From Peribacillus butanolivorans (GTDB lineage: Bacteria; Bacillota; Bacilli; Bacillales; DSM-1321), in the NCBI RefSeq assembly GCF_001273755.1, contig NZ_LGYA01000001.1:2757101-2821100 (forward strand): 64,000 nt of DNA, given 5' to 3'. This document shows, piece after piece, positions 1-8,558 of the stretch. A program made the position numbers and the translations under genes. The notes beneath the pieces were generated by a model. The model was given only the letters and a program-made list of their open reading frames with translations, was not told the origin of the DNA and searched no databases. Numbering within the stretch: the first letter of the stretch is position 1; every line of letters begins with the position of its first letter.

Positions 1-207
1 CGTACTCATCAAGATGTAAAACCTATATATGCGAAACGTAAAGAAACGATTGAGCGTGTATTCGCAGATGCAAAAGAAAAGCATGGTATGCGTTGGACTA
101 CTTTAAGGGGACTTAAAAAATTGTCGATGCAGGCGATGCTTACTTTCGCTGCCATTAATTTAAAGAAGATGGCCAATTGGACATGGCAAGGTCCAAAAAT
201 GGCCTAA
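1..207 (+). mobile_element. IS1182-family transposase, C-terminal end (partial)
   Basis: An open frame runs in from the left edge and stops with TAA at 205-207, giving the last 68 residues of a transposase. The motif IERVFADAKEKHGMR followed by TTLRGL and a hydrophobic helix ending in NLKKMANW is the typical C-terminal part of the DDE domain in IS1182-type elements; it holds the region of the last catalytic acidic residue (E in IERVF). The start, the other catalytic residues and the left end of the element are outside the window. I could not define a terminal inverted repeat. The strong hairpin at 266-303 may mark the right end of the element or only be a terminator. Family call is fairly sure; whether the element is intact is unknown. 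Confidence 0.85.
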
Positions 208-265
208 CAGAGTGGGCTCGTAGAGCCCCAATCTTAACCTTGGGCCAAAATTCAAAGGGAATTTC

Positions 266-303
266 AAAAGGGGTTCGGAATTTTATAATTCCGAACCCCT
301 TTT
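266..303. terminator. 17-bp perfect hairpin after transposase
   Basis: The arms 266-282 and 287-303 are perfectly complementary around a 4-nt loop and end in a short T run. It can stop transcription leaving the transposase and may lie at or near the element's right end. Confidence 0.7.
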
Positions 304-318
304 GTCTACAAACTGAAC

Positions 319-345
319 AAAAAAACCTTCATAGAAGGTTTTTTT
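319..345. terminator. Bidirectional terminator of ilvK
   Basis: The arms AAAAAAACCTTC and GAAGGTTTTTTT are separated by ATA. The hairpin sits 12 bp beyond the aminotransferase stop codon, and T runs exist in both directions. Confidence 0.85.
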
Positions 346-356
346 GTTTTAAAATA

Positions 357-1445
357 TTATTGAGTGACTTTTTCTTCAACTTTCGTAGTCCAGTTTAATT
401 CATCTTCAACCTTACCTGTTTGGATACCAGTTAATGTATCATAAAGTTTTTTAGATAATTCACCAGTCTCTCCGTTTTGAACTATCATTTCTTCACCATT
501 CCACAAGAATTCACCAATTGGAGAAATCACAGCAGCTGTACCAGTACCGAATGCTTCTTCTAATTGTCCTGATTTAAAGGCTTCATAGACTTCCTCCATA
601 GAAATACGCCGTTCTGTTACTGGAAGATTCCAATGCTTTAACAATTCAATAATAGAATCCCGAGTAATTCCTGAAAGGATGCTACCATTTAAAGCTGGAG
701 TAATGATTTCACCATTGATTTTGAAGAAGACATTCATGCTTCCTACTTCTTCAATATATTTTTTTTCTACTCCGTCTAGCCAAAGCACTTGAGAATATCC
801 CATCTTTTCAGATTCCTCTTGAGCTTTAAGGCTTGATGCATAATTACCGCCTGTTTTAGCTTCTCCTGTACCACCATTTACGGCACGTGTAAAAGCTGAT
901 TCCACCGCTATTTTAACAGGGTGAATTCCCTCTTTATAATAAGAACCTACCGGTGACATAATGATGATAAATTGATAGCGATCTGATGGAGAAACTCCGA
1001 GATAAGGTTCAGTAGCTATAATAAAAGGTCGAATATATAAGGACGTCCCTTCTGCTCGAGGAATCCATTCTTTATCAACGCTAATTAAGGTTTTTAAGGC
1101 CTTTAACGCGAATTCCACATCAACATCTGGTATACATAGGCGACTATTTGAATTATTTAAGCGTTCAAAATTCTTTTTCGGGCGGAATAAAATAATTTCA
1201 TCATCTGATGATACATATGCTTTTAATCCTTCAAAAACAGATTGTCCATAGTGAAAAATCATAGCTGACGGCTCTAATGCGAGCGGTTGATAAGGAACAA
1301 TTCTTGGATCATGCCACCCTTGCCCTCGTGTGTAATCCATAATAAACATATGATCGGTAAATTTCTTACCGAACTCAAGCTGGTCCGCTTGTGGTTTTTC
1401 TTTCTTTGTTGTACTAAGCGTGATTTGCATGTCATGTTCCTTCAT
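357..1445 (-). CDS. ilvK: Branched-chain amino acid aminotransferase
   Basis: A 362-residue PLP enzyme (fold type IV) that swaps the amino group between glutamate and the keto acids of leucine, isoleucine and valine in the cytoplasm. Visible family marks are FTDHMF near the start, the HYGQSVFEGLKAY block, RPFIIATEPYLGV, the block around GGNYASSLKAQ, EEVGSMNVFFK, SGITRDSI and EEAFGTGTAAVISP. The layout and length match YwaA/IlvK of B. subtilis (about 363 aa). I chose ATG 1445 because AAGGGG stands 8 nt before it; an ATG at 1490 would add 15 unlikely residues. The gene stands alone between two convergent signals. A CodY-like box lies about 110 bp upstream. Function is well supported; the choice between ilvE and ilvK is by likeness only. 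Confidence 0.93.
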   Translation of the reverse strand: MKEHDMQITLSTTKKEKPQADQLEFGKKFTDHMFIMDYTRGQGWHDPRIVPYQPLALEPSAMIFHYGQSVFEGLKAYVSSDDEIILFRPKKNFERLNNSNSRLCIPDVDVEFALKALKTLISVDKEWIPRAEGTSLYIRPFIIATEPYLGVSPSDRYQFIIIMSPVGSYYKEGIHPVKIAVESAFTRAVNGGTGEAKTGGNYASSLKAQEESEKMGYSQVLWLDGVEKKYIEEVGSMNVFFKINGEIITPALNGSILSGITRDSIIELLKHWNLPVTERRISMEEVYEAFKSGQLEEAFGTGTAAVISPIGEFLWNGEEMIVQNGETGELSKKLYDTLTGIQTGKVEDELNWTTKVEEKVTQ

Positions 1446-1550
1446 TACCAAAACCCCTTGTTGAATATTTTTACAAGATTTCACTTCCATAAAATCTATC
1501 TTAACTTAGTTTACTCCTATCAGGAATCATAGTTCAAGCCCTTATGACTA

Positions 1551-1565
1551 AATTTTCGGAATTTT
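1551..1565. promoter_or_regulatory. CodY-like box upstream of ilvK
   Basis: AATTTTCGGAATTTT matches the CodY consensus AATTTTCWGAAAATT at 12 of 15 positions, counting the central wobble as a mismatch. It lies about 106-120 bp before the aminotransferase start, where CodY control of branched-chain amino acid genes is expected. A weaker match (10 of 15) is at 1695-1709. Inferred from motif only. Confidence 0.5.
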
Positions 1566-2073
1566 TTCAAAATAATTTGATTTTTTTTGATTACTTTACG
1601 TATGATTCCTGAAAAAAGACTCTAATATTCCTTTTTTGTCAGAAAAAAACTTTTATTATTCCTATTAAAATCCTTTAATTCTAATGGCTTGATTGGAATT
1701 CTGAAGATTCTTTTATAAAGTCTTAGGTTAATTTTAACAAATATCATTGAATAATGCCAATGTGCATCTTTTCCGTTTGCCGTTGTAGATTACCATCTTG
1801 ATTACGTAAGACCTTCAATAGCGAAGGAAAATCACTACCGATTCAAAATTGATAGAATGGAGCGAATTAAGGGCATTTGCCACATTCAAAATGCCAATCA
1901 CAATCAAGATACAAGGGATTCTTATATAACATTCTACAGCTGCTAATTTATGCCTCTCACCTAAATTTGTCTTCCTATTCCCTATGTGAGTAAGATATAA
2001 AATAAAATTTTTTTCTAAGCCGATTCGGATTTGTATAAGAATGTTATAGCAACATTTTTTTTAGTAAAATTCA

Positions 2074-2095
2074 ATTTAGTAGTTTACTACTAAAT
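2074..2095. promoter_or_regulatory. Operator-like palindrome, OFA transporter
   Basis: ATTTAGTAGT and ACTACTAAAT form perfect 10-bp arms around TT, about 110 bp before the transporter start. The right half with flank (TTTACTACTAAATAA, 2083-2097) recurs exactly at 3982-3996 before the formate/nitrite channel, which suggests one shared regulator. Confidence 0.6.
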
Positions 2096-2203
2096 AATAA
2101 TCTTATATACTTATCCCACGAGATAGACAAAATGCATGCAATTCATATTATTATAGATAAAACGCATGCAACTCTCTTATACTTCACGAAAAGGGGTAAC
2201 AAA

Positions 2204-3472
2204 ATGAAAAAAAACAGGTGGTTAATTGCTTTATCTGCTATTGCCATTCACCTTTCCATTGGTGGTGCATACGCATATAGCGTATACAAGAAACCTTTAG
2301 TTGAGACTATGGGGTGGTCAGAAACTGAAGTAACTTTAGCATTTACAATAATGATGGCGCTTGCAGGAACCTCTGCAGCTTTCTTTGGTAAATTTGTTGA
2401 AAAGAATGGTCCAAGAAAATCTGCCTTAGTTGCTGCTGTATTATTCGGTTTAGGACAAGCCGGTTCTGGTTTGGCTGTCATGATCGATTCACTTCCACTT
2501 TACTTACTAACATATGGAGTATTAAGTGGACTTGGTATGGGTATTGGGTACATTTCACCAGTATCTACTCTTGTCAAATGGTTCCCTGATAGAAGAGGAT
2601 TAGCAACAGGTATGGCTGTACTCGGTTTTGGTGCTGGATCTCTTATTACTGCCCCAGTTGCAGCAAGTCTTATGGAATCCGTTGGAATTTATTCTACTTA
2701 TTATATATTAGGAGCAGGCTATTTCATTCTTATGTTTTTAGGTGCTTCATATATTGCACCACCAAAAGCGAATTACATTCCTGAAGGTATGAAAAAAGAT
2801 TTTGAGTCAGGAAAAAAAGAAATTAAAAAAGATCTAAGACAATTAACTGCAAAAGAAGCCGTTAAAACAAAACATTTCTGGATGCTTTGGTCTATGAAAT
2901 TAATTAATACTAGTGCAGGGATAATGATGATTTCTGTGGCTTCTCCTATGGCTCAAGACGTAGTTGGATTGTCTGTAGCTGGCGCAGCAGCACTGGTAGG
3001 TATCATGGGAATCTTTAATGGTGGAGGCAGACTTGGTTGGGCAGCAGCCTCTGATTATATCGGTCGCTCAAATGTTTTCGTCATATTCTTTATTATTCAA
3101 ATCGGAGCATTCCTTTTACTTCCAACTACTACAAATACGTTATTGTTCCAAGGACTTATTTTGTTAGTTGTTAGTTGTTATGGTGGAGGTTTCTCAAATC
3201 TCCCTGCATTTGCTGGAGATTTATTTGGAACAAAAGAAATTGGTGCTATCCATGGTTATCTTTTAACAACATGGTCTCTTGGAGGAGTTTGTGGACCAAT
3301 GCTGGTTACCGCAATTAGAGAAAGTACAAACAGTTATATTCCAGTGTTCTATGTTTTCGCTGGATTAATTGCAATCGCTTTCATCATTTCCATCTGGCTA
3401 CGTTTAGATATCAAAAAAATGCAAAGAGAACAGAAACAAGGATTTACTAATACATTAAGTAAAATATCATAA
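2204..3472 (+). CDS. OFA-family MFS transporter (oxalate/formate antiporter type)
   Basis: A 422-residue inner membrane protein with about 12 hydrophobic segments. The N-terminus (RWLIALSAIAIHLSIGGAYAYSVY) and the loop DRRGLATGMAVLGFGAGS are typical of the OFA branch of the major facilitator superfamily, which exchanges small mono- and dicarboxylates such as oxalate and formate. A charged loop around residue 205-230 (KKDFESGKKEIKKD) is the central cytoplasmic loop. ATG 2204 is preferred because AAGGGG stands 8 nt before it; the longer frame from 2132 adds 24 residues with no signal or RBS. The next gene to the right on the same strand is a formate/nitrite channel, and both have the same operator half upstream. 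The substrate cannot be fixed from sequence. A terminator follows. Confidence 0.85.
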   Translation: MKKNRWLIALSAIAIHLSIGGAYAYSVYKKPLVETMGWSETEVTLAFTIMMALAGTSAAFFGKFVEKNGPRKSALVAAVLFGLGQAGSGLAVMIDSLPLYLLTYGVLSGLGMGIGYISPVSTLVKWFPDRRGLATGMAVLGFGAGSLITAPVAASLMESVGIYSTYYILGAGYFILMFLGASYIAPPKANYIPEGMKKDFESGKKEIKKDLRQLTAKEAVKTKHFWMLWSMKLINTSAGIMMISVASPMAQDVVGLSVAGAAALVGIMGIFNGGGRLGWAAASDYIGRSNVFVIFFIIQIGAFLLLPTTTNTLLFQGLILLVVSCYGGGFSNLPAFAGDLFGTKEIGAIHGYLLTTWSLGGVCGPMLVTAIRESTNSYIPVFYVFAGLIAIAFIISIWLRLDIKKMQREQKQGFTNTLSKIS

Positions 3473-3519
3473 ACCAGAGTTGTTTATCTGACTATATTGT
3501 TAGATAAATCTTTTAGATC

Positions 3520-3575
3520 AAGGCATTATCAAGATAACTTCCTTATTGGGAATTTTCTTGTGATAATGCCTTTTT
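3520..3575 (+). terminator. Terminator after OFA transporter
   Basis: AAGGCATTATCA and TGATAATGCCTT pair across a 32-nt loop, followed by TTTTTC. Confidence 0.75.
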
Positions 3576-4045
3576 CATTTTATATTTTACTCTTTATTAT
3601 ATTTTCATCAGAATTTATATTTTATAAAAATTGAAAACAATTACTGTATGGGCACTTTTCAGGAACTTCATAAGAAAGTACTTTTATTCCTTCTAGAAAA
3701 ACTAGCTACCCTACTCCCCCTATCTCACTCAAACTCAAAAGTATAAAATCGTTTTATCATATTTAGAAGGCAGTCTATAATTTACACTTTTAAAAATTCA
3801 GGCTTTATATTATTAGCATTTTCTTTTTGTATTATATATTTTTGAACCACCCTAAACTGTGATAAAGGCCTAGTTTTTTCTATTAAAAAATCCTAAATTA
3901 GTTATTTCGTAATAGCATATCTTTAAAACTAATGTATAATAACTGTTGGTAATCTTTGTTTAGTAAGTATTTTTAAGGGTTTTTACTACTAAATAAGAAA
4001 CACATTCTAACAAATTTTTTTGAAACATCAGGTAGGGGGAGCAAT
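3576..4045. other. Promoter region of the formate/nitrite channel
   Basis: No gene seen. At 3931-3940 there is an extended -10 (AATGTATAAT). The operator-like element follows at 3959-3996. Confidence 0.45.
3959..3996. promoter_or_regulatory. Shared operator element before the formate/nitrite channel
   Basis: A left half TTTAGTAA (3959-3966) faces a right half TTACTACTAAA, with TTTACTACTAAATAA at 3982-3996 identical to 2083-2097. It lies just downstream of a TATAAT box, a position that fits a repressor. Confidence 0.5.
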
Positions 4046-4857
4046 ATGAGTTATTATAACCCGCAACAAATGGCGAAAATTGCAATCAAAGCAGGAACTA
4101 AGAAAGCAACATTGCCACTAACTAGTCTAATAATACTAGGTTTCCTAGGTGGGGCCTTTATCGCTTTGGGCTATTTATTTAACATAAGGGTCACTGCAGG
4201 CTTACCACATGAGTGGGGTACACTGAATAACTTAATAGGTGGTTTAGTATTCCCGTTAGGTTTAATACTTACTGTAATTGCCGGCGGAGAATTATTAACT
4301 GGAAATATGATGGCTGTATCGATGGCTGCGCTTGCTAAAAAAGTATCTGTTAAACAATTATCAATAAACTGGATCTTAATTGCTATAACCACTTCGCAGG
4401 TGCTATTTTTGTTGCTTACTTTTTCGGACATCTACTTGGATTGACCGAAACTGATATCTTTTTGAATAAAACGATAGCTGCAGCACAATCAAAGGTGGAT
4501 GCCAATTTTATCGAAGCATTCATTTCAGCTGTCGGCTGTAACTGGCTGGTAGCCCTGGCTATTTGGATTACATACAGCGCTGAAGATACTACAGGAAAAA
4601 TCATTGGATTGTTCTTGCCGATTTGTGCTTTCATTACACTTGGATTCCAGCATATTGTTGCCAATATGTTTGTCATTCCAGCAGGAATTTTCGTTGGTGC
4701 CGTTACTTGGGGTGAGTATTTTATGAACTTTATCCCAGTCTTCCTTGGAAATGCTGTTGGTGGTGCCATTCTCGTAGGCGGTCTGTATTACGGAGCTTAT
4801 GCACGTCAGGACAAAAAAGTTGTAGAAGAAATAAAGTATATAAAAAAATCATCATAA
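4046..4857 (+). pseudogene. Formate/nitrite transporter, one-base frameshift
   Basis: Two overlapping frames together make one FNT-family channel of about 270 residues, similar to YrhG. Frame one (4046 to 4444) begins with MSYYNPQQMAKIAIKAGTKK and contains AGGELLTGNMM. Its last 17 or so codons are junk. The correct protein continues one frame over with HFAGAIFVAYFFGHLLGLTET and ends in a good C-terminus (ANMFVIPAGI, VFLGNAVGGAIL). The sequence around 4386-4394 (ATAACCACTTC) lacks one base compared with the expected ATAACCAACTTC. A good RBS (GGGGGAGC) precedes ATG 4046. Either a true recent mutation or a sequencing error; both halves are otherwise undamaged. The family is certain, the loss of function is not. 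Confidence 0.85.
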
Positions 4858-4870
4858 TTTTTTTATACAA

Positions 4871-4908
4871 CGCCTTCATTTTCCAATGGAGGTTTGTTTT
4901 TCATTTTA
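4871..4908 (+). terminator. Probable terminator after the channel gene
   Basis: CCTTCATT and AATGGAGG pair with one mismatch around TTCC, then TTTGTTTTTC. Confidence 0.5.
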
Positions 4909-5251
4909 ACCAAAGAATTTTGGTATTTTAATATGAGGTCTCAGCTTCCTATTACTTAAAATATATTGGTTTATTAAAGAACTTCAATGATTCTGTGAAG
5001 TAAATGAGATACATGCATCTGCCCTAAATTAGAAATTACTTTAGAATACATCCTTTGCTCCGAATTACGAAATATTTGAATTCTAATTAAAGGTAGAATC
5101 AACAACTCGCTTGAAAACAGTCTGTAATTGAACCATCGAATGTCAAATTACATCTATTGCCCCCCTAATCATTTATTACTCTTGGTATTATTGTTTAACT
5201 CTAAGCCTAACAAGGGAATTAAGTAGCAGATGAGATTTAGGGGAGATTGTC
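4909..5251. other. Intergenic, nothing recognised
   Basis: AT-rich, no supported frame, no repeat. GGGGAGATTGTC at the right end is the ribosome binding site for the TTG at 5252. Confidence 0.4.
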
Positions 5252-6314
5252 TTGTTGATAAACAAACCCTTTTTTAAGTATGCATGTGGAATTATCTTAA
5301 TAATTTTAATTATTTTTTGGCAAGATTGATTATATTCTTTTGCCGATTCAAAAAATCATTACAGCAATGTTTTTCCCAATCATTGTGGCTGGACTATTTT
5401 ACTATATATTACGACCTGTCGTTAACTTTTTAACTAAATTTATACCAAGGACAGTCAGCATTTTTATTGTCTTCTTGGTTATATTTGGAATAACGGGGAC
5501 AGGCAGTTACTTTGGAAGTCCTGTAGTCATGGATCAATTCCAAAAATTATCTGCTAACCTTCCAAGCAAAGTCAAGGAATTCTCTAAGGAATCGGAAGTC
5601 ATGATAGAACAAAATGATTTTGGTATGGTTAATATAAAAAACTTGAAAGCAAATGGCATATCCCATTTTAAAAATTATTCTGAAAAACTTATAGAAAATG
5701 TTAATACCATATTCTCTGCGATTATAAGTGTTCTAACTGTACTGGTTATTACACCATTTATCTTATTTTATTTCTTAAAGGATGGAGATAAGCTAAGACC
5801 GTTTTTATTAAAGTATATACCGACTGAAGTTGAACCAGAAGGGAACGCGATTTTAAAAGATGTAGATAAAACCCTTTCAACTTATATCATCGGCAAATTC
5901 ATCGTTTCATTCGTAATAGGGGCTTTTATGTATGTGGGGTACCTAATTATTGGACTCGATTATGCACTCGTATTAGCCCTTTTCGCAATGATTTTTACCG
6001 TTGTACCCTTTCTAGGTCCATTAATCAGAGTTATTCCAGCCCTTTTCATAGCCTTACAGCAAGATGTAGGATTGGCTGTAAAAGTACTCATTGTCCTTAC
6101 TGTCGTTCAACAAGCAGAAGGCCACCTCGTTACTCCGAATATTATTGGGAAACGACTTAATATTCACCCATTAACCATTATCTTATTGCTACTTGGTGCC
6201 GGTTCAATAAACGGATTCATTGGAATTCTTATAGCCATCCCTGCTTATTCTGTGGTTAAAACGATTATAGGAAACTTCAGAAAGTTTTATAGGTTAAGGA
6301 AGATGAATACATAA
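5252..6314 (+). pseudogene. AI-2E family transporter, N-terminal frameshift
   Basis: A membrane protein of the AI-2E (YrrI/YhhT type) family, about 354 residues when repaired. From 5310 on the frame is intact: an N-terminal pair of helices (AMFFPIIVAGLFYYILRP), a central soluble part, then the family core with FILFYFLKDGD, AFMYVGYLIIG and the C-terminal AIPAYSVVKTI. The expected first helix (INKPFFKYACGIILIILIIF) is encoded from TTG 5252, after a GGGGAG ribosome binding site, but in another frame. Removing one T from the six-T run at 5313-5318 joins the two as IIFGKIDYILLPIQK. A downstream TTG at 5340 could start a shorter protein that lacks the first helix. Homopolymer position makes sequencing error or phase variation possible. 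Substrate unknown. Confidence 0.75.
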
Positions 6315-6468
6315 TTAACAGATTTGCTATCTGATCAACTTTTCCAACTGATAAAACAAAAAGTTACGTATACATAAAGCAGATAGGCATCCTTTTTATT
6401 TTATTAGGGTAATTTAATATAACTTCATTAATTACTCATGAATTTCCACAACCCTATAGGAGTTTACT

Positions 6469-6503
6469 AAAAAAACGCTGATTGAATTTTTCAGCGTTTT
6501 TTT
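6469..6503. terminator. Bidirectional terminator overlapping the yueI stop
   Basis: AAAAAAACGCTGA pairs with TCAGCGTTTTTTT. The yueI stop codon (6491-6493, minus strand) is part of the right arm, so the last codons and the terminator overlap. Confidence 0.8.
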
Positions 6504-6943
6504 ATAAATTTTCTAACCAATTGTTTGATAAATGCTTTGACACTGTTTTTCTTTTTAACTTGATTGAACTGCTTCTTCTTCTCAATATAAATCTCTTCTT
6601 TATTTATGGCATTTTTTTCTGCTAGTACTAGGCCTAATTCGGAGTTATGGTCTTTGTTTAGGACAATTTTGTAAGGAATATTATGTCGATTAGCTAATTT
6701 AATATATTTCCCTAGGTATTGATAGTCCATTTGACCATTTAAAAACAAATTTGACAGTGGAAATTGCTTCATCATTTCCTCAATCTCTGGATATACATTT
6801 AGTTCAAATACTTGAGGTTTTTTTAGGACGACAATAACGCGCTCTCGTAATGTGCCAAGGAATTCCCTTCGTTCACCAGGTTTTATTTCTTTTGGACCGT
6901 ACATCCCTTGTTCAAGGTAGTCCTCTACTTTTAAGCGTGACAA
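6491..6943 (-). CDS. yueI: YueI family protein (DUF1694)
   Basis: A 150-residue soluble protein. YLEQGMYGPKEIKPGERREFLGTLRERVIVVL is spread over residues 9-41 and matches the conserved start of YueI; the remainder shows the expected mixed alpha/beta pattern with LNGQMDYQYLGKYIKLANRHNIPYKIV in the middle. The C-terminus is rich in lysine (KKKQFNQVKKKNSVKAF) and a little longer than the usual ~132 aa. Function is unknown in the family. It is a single-gene unit; its stop codon lies inside the terminator hairpin. The RBS AGGTGGG precedes ATG 6943. Confidence 0.85.
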   Translation of the reverse strand: MSRLKVEDYLEQGMYGPKEIKPGERREFLGTLRERVIVVLKKPQVFELNVYPEIEEMMKQFPLSNLFLNGQMDYQYLGKYIKLANRHNIPYKIVLNKDHNSELGLVLAEKNAINKEEIYIEKKKQFNQVKKKNSVKAFIKQLVRKFIKKR

Positions 6944-7166
6944 TCTTTTCCCACCTCCGGTTTCACTTCAATAATGTATGTAATGTGACCACAAACAGTG
7001 CCCTTCTTTCTTTTTAGTAATTTTGCAACGATAAAATCCGATTTGAGTAAATCCTTCTTATTTTAAGTTTACCTTTCCTTTGAAAAAATGTCACTTTAGC
7101 TTCACTTCGTGCATAGGATAGTATATGCGTGAATATGCAGGTACTTAAATAAAGGACGGGGAAAAC

Positions 7167-7913
7167 ATGAAAAAATTTATTGTATTTGTATTAATGTTCT
7201 TTTTTTGTTTTGGTGGATACAGTAATTCTTCAGATGCAGCATCAAAACAACTGATTATCATCAATAAGTCCAATAATCAGCTTGCCTACTATGAAAATAA
7301 TAAATTAGTGAGGGTATTTATCGTAGCGACTGGAAAAAAATCCTCCTACACTCCTGAAGGAAAGTTTAAGGTAGTTACAAAGATTGTCAATCGCCCCTAT
7401 TATAAAGGCAAAATTAGAGGAGGAGATCCAAAAAATCCTCTAGGCAATCGATGGTTGGGGATTAATGCACGAAATACACCAGGAAATACGTATGCAATAC
7501 ATGGAAATAATGATTCAAATTCCATTGGAAAATATATAAGTGCCGGCTGTGTTCGTATGTATAATGAAGATGTAAAGTGGTTATATGGTAAGGTTAATAT
7601 GAACACAACCGTCATAATTACCAGTTCCAGTAAATCATTTGCTTCCATAGCGGCTACAAATGGATATAAGGTTAGCGGATCAGAGAGTATCCCAGTGGGG
7701 AATACAATTTCAATTTTAAAGAAAGGAAGCAACGGACCACAAGTACGTGAACTTCAAAAAAGATTAACAACTCTTGGATATAGTACAAAGGGGATAGATG
7801 GGGTATTTGGAAATAATACAGAAATATCTGTAAAGAAATTCCAGAAGAATAACAAACTAACACCTGATGGGATAGTTGGACCAAAAACGAAGAAAGCCCT
7901 TGGAATTAAATAA
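7167..7913 (+). CDS. Secreted L,D-transpeptidase with peptidoglycan-binding domain
   Basis: A 248-residue exported enzyme that makes or edits 3-3 crosslinks in peptidoglycan. Residues 1-25 are a signal peptide ending near SDAASK. Residues about 28-150 are a YkuD domain with the active-site block YAIHGNN...SAGCVRM, including the catalytic cysteine and its partner histidine and arginine. Residues about 180-248 are one PG_binding_1 repeat (LKKGSNGPQVRELQKRL to DGIVGPKTKKAL). The order YkuD then PG-binding is the reverse of B. subtilis YkuD, which has LysM first. ATG follows GGACGGGG. A terminator follows directly, so it is monocistronic. Confidence 0.92.
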   Translation: MKKFIVFVLMFFFCFGGYSNSSDAASKQLIIINKSNNQLAYYENNKLVRVFIVATGKKSSYTPEGKFKVVTKIVNRPYYKGKIRGGDPKNPLGNRWLGINARNTPGNTYAIHGNNDSNSIGKYISAGCVRMYNEDVKWLYGKVNMNTTVIITSSSKSFASIAATNGYKVSGSESIPVGNTISILKKGSNGPQVRELQKRLTTLGYSTKGIDGVFGNNTEISVKKFQKNNKLTPDGIVGPKTKKALGIK

Positions 7914-7922
7914 TCGATCAAT

Positions 7923-7954
7923 GATATCATCTGTTATTGATGATATCTTTTTTT
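7923..7954 (+). terminator. Terminator of the L,D-transpeptidase gene
   Basis: GATATCATC and GATGATATC around TGTTATT, followed by eight T (7 to 8 bases). Confidence 0.85.
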
Positions 7955-8110
7955 CGGCTAGATTTTAGTCTAAAATGTAACAATTATTACATTCTCATAC
8001 ATTTCGGTGCCTTTTTCCCACCTTCACTTGTAAAATTTATGTTATAATTTATACATAAACAGCTAATCATAACCGCATTGTCTTTCATTACATACAAGGA
8101 GGGAATACAA

Positions 8111-8212
8111 ATGTACGATGAACTACTCATAAATATACTTAAAGTAACTTTTGTTGCCGGTACTATATCAATGTTTGTGATTTTAGGATTCGTTAAAGGG
8201 CGCCATTTTTAA
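8111..8212 (+). CDS. Small single-span membrane protein, 33 aa
   Basis: A short frame MYDELLINILKVTFVAGTIS followed by MFVILGFVKGRHF. It has a strong Shine-Dalgarno site (AAGGAGGG) 8 nt before ATG, a TATAAT box at 8043-8048, and one hydrophobic helix (about residues 8-28) ending in a basic tail (KGRH). I do not recognise the family. The quality of the translation signal makes it likely to be real. Possible roles such as regulating a membrane partner are speculation. Confidence 0.6.
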   Translation: MYDELLINILKVTFVAGTISMFVILGFVKGRHF

Positions 8213-8245
8213 TTTTTTTCCCACTTCTTAATATGAACTTCATTG

Positions 8246-8284
8246 CCTGATTACTTTATATTTCTTTTTATAATGGTAATCAGG
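8246..8284. terminator. Possible hairpin after the 33-aa gene
   Basis: CCTGATTAC and GTAATCAGG pair across a 21-nt T-rich loop. No good T tract follows, so it is weak as a terminator. Confidence 0.35.
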
Positions 8285-8331
8285 TTAATTTTCCCACAGA
8301 AAAGAAGCATATCCTCTAGGCATGCTTTACT

Positions 8332-8454
8332 TTACCAGTTATCCGTTTTATCTAATAATTGATCAATATCAAATGTATAGAGATTGAATGGAACTGACTC
8401 TTCGGCAATCTCTTCTGTAGCTAGCAACAATTGGTCGATATCTATAATAGCCAA
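8332..8454 (-). CDS. Small acidic protein, 40 aa, TTG start
   Basis: The frame reads MAIIDIDQLLLATEEIAEES then VPFNLYTFDIDQLLDKTDNW. The start is TTG at 8454, with AAAGGGAGG standing 9 nt upstream. The protein has two similar IDIDQLL / FDIDQLL segments and about eight acidic residues with almost no basic ones. No known family comes to mind. It converges on the 33-aa membrane gene. Moderate confidence because of its length. Confidence 0.5.
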   Translation of the reverse strand: MAIIDIDQLLLATEEIAEESVPFNLYTFDIDQLLDKTDNW

Positions 8455-8558
8455 AACAGTCTGCCTCCCTTTTAGTTTAAGTAACTTTTACCCTCATTTT
8501 TAATATATTAAACATTACGTTCAAAAGATATTTTATTTGAGGGTATCTTTACCTATTT

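Larger units (their letters stand above)
1446..2203. other. Intergenic region between ilvK and the OFA transporter
   Basis: It holds the CodY-like box and, at the right end, the palindrome at 2074-2095. On the minus strand around 1795-1920 there is a short open hydrophobic stretch (ILIVIGILNVANALNS) with no start or ribosome binding site, possibly a gene remnant. No T-box or other riboswitch was recognised. Confidence 0.4.

Noticed and set aside
1741-1920. TTGGCA-like words upstream of ilvK as a sigma-54 promoter
   Set aside because: No GC at 10 bp from the GG.
1446-2203. T-box leader for the branched-chain aminotransferase
   Set aside because: No T-box sequence or specifier stem was found.
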